Part shown: one piece after another, positions 30,988 through 37,775 of the stretch | How positions within the stretch are numbered: the stretch's first letter is position 1 | How the letters are laid out: every line of letters begins with the position of its first letter | Origin: an uncultured Carnobacterium sp. | GTDB lineage: Bacteria; Bacillota; Bacilli; Lactobacillales; Aerococcaceae | Direction: 5' to 3' | Length of the DNA: 39,927 nucleotides | NCBI GenBank assembly: GCA_937967765.1 | Contig: CALCML010000016.1 | Location: 1 to 39,927 of the forward strand | Position numbers and translations under genes: made by a program | Notes under the pieces: model-generated | What the model was told of the DNA's origin: nothing | The model's database searches: none | What the model saw: only the letters and a program-made list of their open reading frames with translations

Positions 30988-31338
30988 TTATCTACCTTTC
31001 AAGTAAATTTCTATAATATTTTGTATGGCTTGAATATCATCTTCATTTAACGGCTTACCGTCAAATGTTTTTGCATTTTCAGCCATCTTTCGTAGATCTG
31101 AAGTAGTGTATTCTGGTTTGCTAGAAGCTGGCTTCACTCCAATTAAATATTCGGGCGTAACCCCTAACGCCTTCGCGAATTCGTTCGCTCGATTAAGTGG
31201 AAATTTCCGAGTTTTATTAAAATATCGAGATATTCCAGATTTTGCCATATTGGTTCTTCTAGCCAATTCGCTTAAAGATATATTTTTTTCTTTCGATAAT
31301 TCTATAATTAAGTTTATTATTTCCTCATTAGTACGCAT
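30988..31338 (-). CDS. CI/ImmR-like repressor
   Basis: A 116-residue repressor. Residues ~8-65 are an XRE helix-turn-helix (NISLSELARRTNMAKSGISR then LNRANEFAKALGVTPEYLIG). The C-terminus is a short helical tail and has no peptidase S24 fold, so regulation by the adjacent ImmA-like peptidase is expected. It is divergent from the Cro-like gene and is flanked by operator-like inverted repeats. ATG at 31338 (reading leftward) follows GAGGAGG. Confidence 0.88.
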   Translation of the reverse strand: MRTNEEIINLIIELSKEKNISLSELARRTNMAKSGISRYFNKTRKFPLNRANEFAKALGVTPEYLIGVKPASSKPEYTTSDLRKMAENAKTFDGKPLNEDDIQAIQNIIEIYLKGR

Positions 31339-31367
31339 GTTTTCAACCTCCTCATACCTTACAATTT

Positions 31368-31396
31368 ATTATACCATCGTTCTTAAAAAAGTACAA
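31368..31396 (-). promoter_or_regulatory. Lysogeny promoter (PRM-like)
   Basis: Read leftward: -35 TTGTAC (31396-31391), 17-bp spacer, -10 TATAAT (31373-31368). A degenerate operator (CGTTC-N8-GTACA, 31378-31395) covers the -35 and part of the spacer, which would allow autoregulation of the repressor. Confidence 0.65.
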
Positions 31397-31442
31397 ATAA
31401 TACGAAAAAAATAAAAAATGTATTTTTTTTTTATAAAAAGTG

Positions 31443-31471
31443 TTGACAAAAAAGAACAAGTAGGATATACT
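31443..31471 (+). promoter_or_regulatory. Early promoter (PR-like)
   Basis: A perfect TTGACA (31443-31448), 17-bp spacer and TATACT (31466-31471) drive the Cro-like gene and the early operon. A half-site GAACAA (31454-31459) lies in the spacer and a full operator just downstream. Confidence 0.88.
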
Positions 31472-31473
31472 TA

Positions 31474-31497
31474 GTTTGTTCACTAAGGAGAACAAAC
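31474..31497. promoter_or_regulatory. Operator O1: GTTTGTTC-N8-GAACAAAC
   Basis: A perfect 8-bp inverted repeat with centre ACTAAGGA lies at the start of the early transcript, between the -10 and the Cro ribosome site. The same core and centre recur at 31729. Confidence 0.75.
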
Positions 31498-31519
31498 AAA
31501 AACGGAAGGAGGCCGATAT

Positions 31520-31738
31520 ATGTCAGTAGATTATTTACGAATTAAAGCGGAGCGTATCGCTAAAGGTTTAACACAAGACGAAATGGCGAAGGCGCTCGGA
31601 TGGTCTGACCGCGCCCGTTATGCTAAACGCGAAAACGGTATTGTTTCGTTCGACGCGGACGAATTGATAAAAGTCGCGACAGTTCTCGGATTCAGCAAGG
31701 ATCAAATCGGTATTTTTTTTACGGACGGTGTTCACTAA
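31520..31738 (+). CDS. Cro-like repressor
   Basis: A 72-residue helix-turn-helix protein (MSVDYLRIKAERIAKGLTQD then GWSDRARYAKRENG and LIKVATVLGFSKDQ). It is the first gene of the rightward operon, divergent from the CI-like gene, with AGGAGG before ATG 31520. It would compete for the shared operators and favour lytic growth. Its stop codon lies within a second operator copy. Confidence 0.85.
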   Translation: MSVDYLRIKAERIAKGLTQDEMAKALGWSDRARYAKRENGIVSFDADELIKVATVLGFSKDQIGIFFTDGVH

Positions 31739-31746
31739 AAAGAACA
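31729..31746. promoter_or_regulatory. Operator O2: TGTTC-N8-GAACA at the end of the Cro gene
   Basis: TGTTC-ACTAAAAA-GAACA repeats the arms, spacing and the ACTAA centre of the operator at 31474, 255 bp away. It spans the Cro-like stop codon, so this gene is bracketed by two operators. Confidence 0.65.
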
Positions 31747-31759
31747 AAAGGATGAAAAA

Positions 31760-31784
31760 AAGCACCAGACGAAAATCCGGCGCT
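31760..31784 (+). terminator. Imperfect hairpin after the Cro gene
   Basis: AGCACCAGA pairs with TCCGGCGCT with two A-C mismatches, and a short T-poor tail follows (CTTGCTTAAAAATC). It may be a decayed or weak terminator; the surrounding ~90 bases hold no gene. Confidence 0.35.
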
Positions 31785-31832
31785 TGCTTAAAAATCTAAC
31801 TTAATTATACCACAGAAAAGGAGGAAATACTA

Positions 31833-32111
31833 GTGGCAATAGAACTCTTTGGCAATGAATGGAAAGAAGAACTATTCGAAGATTTAGTAAAACTTAATAT
31901 TGAAGCTATAAAAGAAGCAAACAGAAGAATTTCAAAACAATTCAATATGGTTTCCATCAAAGAAGTTATGGACGCTACAGGATGGGGAAGAAAAAGAATT
32001 GAAGATTTTAGAGATCAAGGGAAATTTAGCTATCAACAAAATGCAAAAGGCGGTAAATGCTTATACGACTTAGATGATGTATTAAGATTTCAACAGCAAC
32101 TTATGAAGTAG
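31833..32111 (+). CDS. HTH protein, DUF771-like or excisionase-like
   Basis: A 92-residue protein with a MerR/HTH_17-type DNA-binding motif (VSIKEVMDATGWGRKRIEDF) and a YDLDDVLRFQQQLMK end. This pattern is shared by DUF771 phage proteins and by excisionases; being the second gene of the early operon, either fits. The GTG at 31833 is used after AAGGAGG. Confidence 0.7.
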   Translation: MAIELFGNEWKEELFEDLVKLNIEAIKEANRRISKQFNMVSIKEVMDATGWGRKRIEDFRDQGKFSYQQNAKGGKCLYDLDDVLRFQQQLMK

Positions 32112-32119
32112 GAGTTAAC

Positions 32120-32296
32120 ATGAAGCTATTAGATAAAATAACAAAATATTTCTTCGCACCACAAAGTTATGAAGAAAAAAACGTTGATTGGCGATTGGTT
32201 GCGTCAGACCTTAACCAACAACTTATCGAATCCGAAATGGAAAAGAAAGAACTTTATCAGCGTATCGCTGACCTTGAAAAATTATTGGAGGTATAA
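32120..32296 (+). CDS. 58-residue helical early protein
   Basis: A short ORF (ATG 32120, after AGGAG) encoding 58 residues that start MKLLDKITKYFFAPQSYEEK and end in a leucine-rich helix (YQRIADLEKLLEV). The last part could form a coiled coil. A GGAGG inside its last codons serves the next gene. No family is recognised. Confidence 0.65.
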   Translation: MKLLDKITKYFFAPQSYEEKNVDWRLVASDLNQQLIESEMEKKELYQRIADLEKLLEV

Positions 32297-32299
32297 AAA

Positions 32300-32557
32300 A
32301 TGGAAATAAAATACACATACAATAAAACACCTATTGGTTGGGTATGGCAATTAGAAATTGACGGTTATAAGTTTTTTTATCCGTGTGGCGATTTAAAAGC
32401 GTTAAAAAAATTCGTCAAATCAGAACTGGAAGTTTTGTTAGACAAAAAAGAAAGTGATAGTAATCACGGCTTGACCTTTCATGCGTGCGGATTCAACGGA
32501 CAAGCACAACAAGAGTACATAGATTATTGGAAAAAACAAGGTTTGAGTATATTTTAA
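32300..32557 (+). CDS. Small early protein of unknown function
   Basis: An 85-residue protein, beta-rich at the start (MEIKYTYNKTPIGWVWQLEI) and helical later (ALKKFVKSELEVLLDKKESD). It has Cys in YPCGD and in FHACGFNG, which might bind metal together with His residues, but only two Cys are present. It starts three bases after the previous stop. No family is recognised. Confidence 0.7.
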   Translation: MEIKYTYNKTPIGWVWQLEIDGYKFFYPCGDLKALKKFVKSELEVLLDKKESDSNHGLTFHACGFNGQAQQEYIDYWKKQGLSIF

Positions 32558-32568
32558 GGAGATTTAAC

Positions 32569-32784
32569 ATGACAGAACCAAACATAACCGAGCAATTATT
32601 CGGAATTGTAATCATGCTTTTAGGAATATTCGTTCTTATGCTCTTTACAATGAAGCATGAAAGCAAAGAAATTGAAGTGACAGAAGAAGTTGAAACGGAC
32701 TTTTACGAAATTGCACGAATGAACCTAAAAAATTCTGATAAGCAATTTACTTACGACGTCGAACCTCCTATCGGTTTGAATTAG
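32569..32784 (+). CDS. Small single-pass membrane protein
   Basis: A 71-residue protein with a hydrophobic segment (LFGIVIMLLGIFVLMLFTM) near residues 10-28 followed by an acidic part (EIEVTEEVETDFYEIARM). The ATG at 32569 follows AAGGAG; a longer frame start at 32485 overlaps the previous gene and is rejected. Its function is unknown; small early membrane proteins in phages often affect the host envelope or block other phages. Confidence 0.65.
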   Translation: MTEPNITEQLFGIVIMLLGIFVLMLFTMKHESKEIEVTEEVETDFYEIARMNLKNSDKQFTYDVEPPIGLN

Positions 32785-32796
32785 AAGGGTGGAACA

Positions 32797-34119
32797 ATGG
32801 TAACAATTAATAAACTTGAACTTGAAAACGTCAAGCGCGTTAAAGCGGTCAAGATTGAACCTTCAGCAAAAGGCTTGACAATCGTCGGTGGTAACAATAA
32901 TCAAGGGAAAACAAGCGTATTAGACGCGATAGCGTGGGCATTAGGTGGTAACAAGTACAAGCCGTCACAACCACAACGCGAAGGCTCGACGCTTCCGCCA
33001 AGTCTGAAAATCACGCTCTCGAATGGCCTTATTGTTGAACGTAAGGGCAAAAATAGCGATTTAAAAGTGATTGATCCAAGCGGAAATAAAGCCGGTCAGA
33101 AATTGCTCGATAGTTTCGTGGAAGAACTAGCGCTTGACCTTCCGAAGTTTATGGAAATGAATGACAAGGAAAAGGCTACAACTTTATTACAAATTATCGG
33201 GGTAGGCGATCAGCTCGTCCAGCTTGAAATGGAAGAAAAAACCAAGTATCAAGAGCGTCACGCTATCGGAGTGATCGCGGACCAGAAAGAAAAGTTTGCG
33301 AAAGAACAGCCGTATTATCCAGACGCACCGAAAGAGCTTGTTTCGATTGCCGAGCTTATCCAACAACAACAAGAAATTTTAGCGCGCAATGGTGAAAACG
33401 CCCGCAAGCGTCAAAATTTAGACGTTATCGAAAACGATTATAATTTTACTCTTGCAAACGTCAAACGATTGGAAAAAGAACTTGAAGAAGCTAGAGCGAA
33501 AGAGCAAGCACTAGCACAAGACCTTGATATTGCACGAAAAGACGTTTCCGTTTTAGTGGATGAATCCACACAAGAAATTGAAGACAGTATCGCGAATATT
33601 GAACAAATTAACTTGAAAGTTCGAGCGAATTTTGACAAAGACAAGGCAGAGGAAGACGCGAAAGTATATCGTGAACAGTATCGCGAATTAGACCTTGTTA
33701 TTGAAGGAATCCGCAAGCAAAAAACAGACTTACTCACAAACGCAGACTTGCCATTGCCGGGCTTATCCGTGGATGATGGCGAACTCTTATACCTCGGCCA
33801 ACGCTGGGATAATATGAGCGGTTCACAACAATTACAAGTCGCGACGGCTATCGTTCGTAAACTGAAGCCTGATTGTGGGTTCGTACTTATTGACAAACTC
33901 GAGCAGATGGACCAGAACACACTCACGGAATTCGGAGCATGGCTTGAAAAAGAAGGTTTGCAAGCTATCGCGACAAGAGTTTCAACGGGCGGAGAGTGCT
34001 CCGTTATCATCGAGGACGGGTACAGCGTCAAACCAAACAGTTTTGAAAACGGACTATTAAACGGGGCAACAAATGGCGCACAAGAAACAGTCGCGCCAAC
34101 TTGGCAAAACGGATTTTAA
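32797..34119 (+). CDS. SMC/RecF-like AAA ATPase
   Basis: A 440-residue ATPase with an SMC-like head split by a helical region. Walker A is GGNNNQGKTS (31-40); a coiled coil spans ~195-310; the ABC signature MSGSQQLQVA is at 340-349 and Walker B region VLIDKLEQMD at 363-372. The residue after the Walker B Asp is Lys rather than the common Glu; the Glu of LEQ lies three positions later. Such ATPases accompany Sak4-type recombinases in phages, and the next genes agree. It would work on DNA during recombination or replication. Confidence 0.88.
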   Translation: MVTINKLELENVKRVKAVKIEPSAKGLTIVGGNNNQGKTSVLDAIAWALGGNKYKPSQPQREGSTLPPSLKITLSNGLIVERKGKNSDLKVIDPSGNKAGQKLLDSFVEELALDLPKFMEMNDKEKATTLLQIIGVGDQLVQLEMEEKTKYQERHAIGVIADQKEKFAKEQPYYPDAPKELVSIAELIQQQQEILARNGENARKRQNLDVIENDYNFTLANVKRLEKELEEARAKEQALAQDLDIARKDVSVLVDESTQEIEDSIANIEQINLKVRANFDKDKAEEDAKVYREQYRELDLVIEGIRKQKTDLLTNADLPLPGLSVDDGELLYLGQRWDNMSGSQQLQVATAIVRKLKPDCGFVLIDKLEQMDQNTLTEFGAWLEKEGLQAIATRVSTGGECSVIIEDGYSVKPNSFENGLLNGATNGAQETVAPTWQNGF

Positions 34120-34142
34120 TTAAAGAAAGAAGGAAAACAACT

Positions 34143-34493
34143 ATGAAAAAAACAGAAAAATTTATCGTTATTCGTAGTAAAGAAACAGGCGAATTTTTGA
34201 TGAAATACAAAAGCAAGGACGGAGCTTTTGCTTATAGCGCAACTTGGACGGAAGATCTGCAAGATGCGTCGACTGGATCACAAAAAGCGATGGAAATACA
34301 AGGCGATAAAATACAAAAAGTCGCGGAAGCCTTTGGGGGTGAATTGCTTGTCGTAAATGCAACGTATGAGCTCGAAACACTCGACGGCGAAGAGCCAAAA
34401 GATCTTATGGAAGAAATTGAAGAAGTAAAACGCAAACGTCTAGTGAATTTTCTTCATGAACTCTTTTCAGACGACGATGATGAGGAGGACTAA
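34143..34493 (+). CDS. Small early protein with acidic tail
   Basis: A 116-residue protein with a beta-rich N-terminal half (KFIVIRSKETGEFLMKYKSK, FAYSATWTEDLQDASTG) and a charged helical end that closes with DDDDEED. The acidic tail could imitate DNA or bind basic partners, as SSB tails do. It is placed between the SMC-like ATPase and the Sak4-like gene, so a recombination accessory role is possible. Start ATG 34143 follows AGAAGGAAAA. Confidence 0.72.
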   Translation: MKKTEKFIVIRSKETGEFLMKYKSKDGAFAYSATWTEDLQDASTGSQKAMEIQGDKIQKVAEAFGGELLVVNATYELETLDGEEPKDLMEEIEEVKRKRLVNFLHELFSDDDDEED

Positions 34494-34496
34494 AAA

Positions 34497-35594
34497 ATGC
34501 AAATTACAAGAGGAAGGAAGGCACGGGCTCAAAAAGTTGTTATCTATGGCCCGGAAGGAATCGGAAAGTCAACTTTTGCAGCACAATTTCCAGAGCCGGT
34601 ATTCATCGATACAGAAGGCTCGACTGATAATATGGACGTGGCCCGGTTAGACAAGCCTACAAGCTGGGCCATGCTCAAGAATGAGATCGCGTTTATCAAG
34701 GCGAATTCGGACGCTTGCAAAACTCTAGTCATTGACACGATTGACTGGGCGGAGCAGTTAGCTGTATCTTATGTATGCTCACAGCACCAAAAAAACGGAA
34801 TCGAAGATTTTGGATGGGGCAAGGGTTATACATACGTCCAAGAGGAAATCGGGCGCTTATTGAATAGCTTGTCAGAGCTTGTCGATATTGGAATCAACGT
34901 TGTCTTAACTGCTCACGCTCAAATTAAGAAGTTCGAGCAACCGGACGAAATGGGAGCGTATGACCGATACGAATTAAAACTCGGGCAAAAGACAAGCTCG
35001 AAAACAGCCCCGCTTGTCAAAGAGTGGGCGGATATGGTGCTCTTTGCGAATTATAAGACGTTCGTTATGACGACTGACGACGGCAAGAAAAAAGCCCAAG
35101 GCGGAGAGCGTGTTATGTATACCAATCATCGCCCCGCATGGGACGCAAAGAACCGTCACGGCTTACCGGATCAATTACCGTTTGATTTTGGAAGTATCGC
35201 GCATATCTTCGCAACGCAAGAAGTAACACCACAACCGCAACCTGAACCGGTACAAGCGGAAGTGCAACAACCTGAAATTGCAGAAACACTAAACGCAATC
35301 GCGGGTGATATCAAACAAAAACGCGAACTTGCTAAACAAGCACAAGAGCAACCGCAAACAAACGGCTTATTACCACAAGCACTTATCGATTTAATGACAC
35401 CGCACAACGTGACAGAAAGTGAATTGCAAGACGTCGCATATATCCGCGGACACTTCCCGATGGGGACACCAATCGAAAACTTCCCGAGCAATTATTGGGA
35501 TATGATTGTTGCGAATTGGGACGCTACACTTGAGGTTATTCAAAACCAAGTTCGCGCAACCCCTGAAATGCCATTTAACACTAACAATTTATAA
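34497..35594 (+). CDS. Sak4-like RecA-fold ATPase (single-strand annealing recombinase)
   Basis: A 365-residue protein of the AAA_24/Sak4 type. Walker A GPEGIGKST at 18-26, Walker B TLVIDTIDWAEQL near 76-88, and INVVLTAHAQIKKFEQ near 137-152 match the minimal RecA core of phage Sak4 recombinases. The C-terminal ~110 residues are Pro/Gln-rich (QPQPEPVQAEVQQPEIAE) and end in a small domain. It lies directly before the DUF669 gene, the usual partner, which suggests it anneals or exchanges ssDNA covered by that protein. Confidence 0.87.
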   Translation: MQITRGRKARAQKVVIYGPEGIGKSTFAAQFPEPVFIDTEGSTDNMDVARLDKPTSWAMLKNEIAFIKANSDACKTLVIDTIDWAEQLAVSYVCSQHQKNGIEDFGWGKGYTYVQEEIGRLLNSLSELVDIGINVVLTAHAQIKKFEQPDEMGAYDRYELKLGQKTSSKTAPLVKEWADMVLFANYKTFVMTTDDGKKKAQGGERVMYTNHRPAWDAKNRHGLPDQLPFDFGSIAHIFATQEVTPQPQPEPVQAEVQQPEIAETLNAIAGDIKQKRELAKQAQEQPQTNGLLPQALIDLMTPHNVTESELQDVAYIRGHFPMGTPIENFPSNYWDMIVANWDATLEVIQNQVRATPEMPFNTNNL

Positions 35595-35621
35595 TTTTTG
35601 AAACAAAAGGAGAAAAACAAA

Positions 35622-36170
35622 ATGACACAACAACAATTTAACAACACCAACAACTTTGACCGCGAATATGACTGGAACGACACTATCCAAAAGGATTCTG
35701 AATTCGTCCTATTACCTGAAGGCTTGTATTATTACACAGTAAAAAGCTATGACCGTGGACGTCACACACCGAACCCGCAAAACCCGGGCAAGTTACCAGC
35801 TTGCAACAAGGCAACGATTCACGTTTTAATTGAAGCAAACGAAGGCGAAAAAGAACTCACGCACAACCTATTCTTGCATAGCTCGACCGAGGGAATGTTA
35901 TCTGCATTTTTTGGTTCAATCGGACAAAAACGTAAAGGCGAACCGCTTCGTATGGACTGGAACGCTATCATCGGTAAAGTCGGAGTATGTAAGGTGGGAA
36001 CCCGTGAATATAATGGCAATAAATACAATGAAGTAAAAAGCATGATTTACGCGGAAGACGTGGACTATACAAAAGTTTTGAACGCTCAACCAGGACAAGC
36101 ACCGGCTGGTTATCAACCACAACAAGGATTCCAACAACCAGCGCAAGGGTTCAATCCCGGACAATTTTAA
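35622..36170 (+). CDS. DUF669 protein, likely ssDNA-binding
   Basis: A 182-residue DUF669 protein. The core has FVLLPEGLYYYTVKSYDRGR, LPACNKATIHVLIEANEG and the end of an OB-like region with VGVCKVGTREYNGNKYNEVK. The C-terminal tail is Gln/Pro/Gly/Phe-rich (YQPQQGFQQPAQGF), as in SSB-like proteins. DUF669 is usually adjacent to Sak4-like genes and is thought to act as an SSB. Start ATG 35622 follows AAAGGAG; an upstream TTG at 35598 is rejected by spacing. Confidence 0.87.
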   Translation: MTQQQFNNTNNFDREYDWNDTIQKDSEFVLLPEGLYYYTVKSYDRGRHTPNPQNPGKLPACNKATIHVLIEANEGEKELTHNLFLHSSTEGMLSAFFGSIGQKRKGEPLRMDWNAIIGKVGVCKVGTREYNGNKYNEVKSMIYAEDVDYTKVLNAQPGQAPAGYQPQQGFQQPAQGFNPGQF

Positions 36171-36180
36171 GGGGGTATAA

Positions 36181-37764
36181 ATGGAATTACGGCCTTATCA
36201 ACAAGAGGCGCGAGAAGCCGTTCAGAAGGAATGGACGGAAGGGCGAAAACGAACCCTTCTAGTCCTTCCGACTGGAACGGGAAAAACGGTCGTCTTTTCA
36301 AAAATTATTGAAGACCAAGTTAGAGAAGGGAAACGCGTCCTTGTCCTTGCTCACCGCTCCGAATTATTAGACCAAGCAAGCGATAAGCTCAAGACCGCGA
36401 CGGGACTCGGTACGGCACTAGAGAAAGCAGAGAATACCTCGATTGGTTCATGGTATCGAGTCGTTGTCGGTTCAGTTCAGACAATGCAACGAGAAAAACG
36501 CTTGAATCAATTCCCGCCTGACTGGTTCGATACGATTGTGGTCGATGAAGCACACCACGCTATTTCAGACGGATATCAGAAAGTTTTAAGCCATTTTAAA
36601 GACTCGGAAGTTTTGGGGGTGACGGCTACACCGGACCGGGGGGATATGAAGAACCTCGGTTCATACTTTGACAGTCTAGCCTATGAATACTCATTAGTGC
36701 AAGCAATTAAAGACGGGTATCTATCCAAAATTAAAGCCTTGACAATTCCGATTGACCTTGACTTATCGAGTGTTTCAATGTCTGCTGGTGATTTTAAAGC
36801 GAGCGATGTCGGAACGGCACTTGATCCCTATCTCGTACAGATTGCGGACGAAATGGCCGAATATTGCAAGGACAGAAAAACAGTTGTCTTTCTTCCACTT
36901 GTGAAGACTAGCCAAAAATTCCGCGATATCTTAAACGAGCGAGGATTCAAAGCTGCTGAAGTTAACGGCGAATCGAAAGACCGGGCGGAAGTGCTCGAAG
37001 ACTTTGAAAAGGGACGTTATAACGTTCTTTGTAACTCAATGTTACTTACTGAGGGTTGGGATTGCCCTTCAGTCGATTGCGTGGTGGTATTAAGACCGAC
37101 GAAAGTCCGGGCGCTCTATTCGCAGATGGTAGGAAGGGGGACGCGTCTATTTCCCGGAAAAGACGAGCTTTTGTTGCTAGACTTCCTATGGCACACAGAA
37201 CGGCACGAACTTTGTCGCCCGGCTCATTTAATTTGTGAAAGTCCGGAAGTGACTAAAAAAATGGTCGAAAACATGGAAGAAGAAACGGGCGTCGTGATTG
37301 ACCTTGAGCAGATGGAAGTCAAGAGCGCTGAAGACGTCGTGGCAGAACGTGAAGAAGCCCTTGCTAAACAACTTGCGGAAATGAGAAAACGAAAACGAAA
37401 ACTTGTTGATCCGCTTCAATTTGAAATGTCAATTCATGCCGAAGATCTTTCGAGCTATGTTCCTAGTTTCGGATGGGAAATGTCCCCGCCTTCAGAAAAA
37501 CAACTCCGAGCACTCGAAAAATACGGTATTTTTACCGAAGAAGTCGGGAACGCTGGGAAAGCTAACTTATTACTTGACCGTTTGAATAAACGTCAAAGTG
37601 AGGGGCTGACTACACCGAAGCAAATTCGCTTCCTTGAAAGTCGAGGTTTTAAAAACGTCGGAATGTGGTCGTTTGAAAGTGCTAGAAATATGATTGACCG
37701 AATAGCAGCGAACGGGTGGAGATTACCAAGAGGCATCGTTGCAAGGGAATATATACCAAGTTAA
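36181..37764 (+). CDS. SF2 DEAD/DEAH-box helicase
   Basis: A 527-residue superfamily 2 helicase. Motif I TGTGKT (31-36), II DEAH (122-125), III TATPDR (148-153), VI QMVGRGTR (315-322) and the Q-motif-like RPYQQEA near the start are all present. After the helicase core come a Lys/Arg coiled segment (~385-405) and two tandem copies of a short helical motif (PSEKQLRALEKYGIF and TPKQIRFLESRGF) near 460-510. Phage helicases of this type accompany primase-helicase genes. It would remodel DNA or RNA at replication forks. Confidence 0.93.
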   Translation: MELRPYQQEAREAVQKEWTEGRKRTLLVLPTGTGKTVVFSKIIEDQVREGKRVLVLAHRSELLDQASDKLKTATGLGTALEKAENTSIGSWYRVVVGSVQTMQREKRLNQFPPDWFDTIVVDEAHHAISDGYQKVLSHFKDSEVLGVTATPDRGDMKNLGSYFDSLAYEYSLVQAIKDGYLSKIKALTIPIDLDLSSVSMSAGDFKASDVGTALDPYLVQIADEMAEYCKDRKTVVFLPLVKTSQKFRDILNERGFKAAEVNGESKDRAEVLEDFEKGRYNVLCNSMLLTEGWDCPSVDCVVVLRPTKVRALYSQMVGRGTRLFPGKDELLLLDFLWHTERHELCRPAHLICESPEVTKKMVENMEEETGVVIDLEQMEVKSAEDVVAEREEALAKQLAEMRKRKRKLVDPLQFEMSIHAEDLSSYVPSFGWEMSPPSEKQLRALEKYGIFTEEVGNAGKANLLLDRLNKRQSEGLTTPKQIRFLESRGFKNVGMWSFESARNMIDRIAANGWRLPRGIVAREYIPS

Positions 37765-37775
37765 GAAAGGGAATA

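Noticed and set aside
31747..31832. A short gene between cro and the HTH protein
   Set aside because: The only open frames are a few codons long; the stretch holds an imperfect hairpin and the ribosome site of the next gene.
33438..34031. 197-residue minus-strand open frame within the SMC-like ATPase gene
   Set aside because: It is antisense to Walker B and signature motifs, Ser/Cys-rich, and without ribosome site; a shadow frame.
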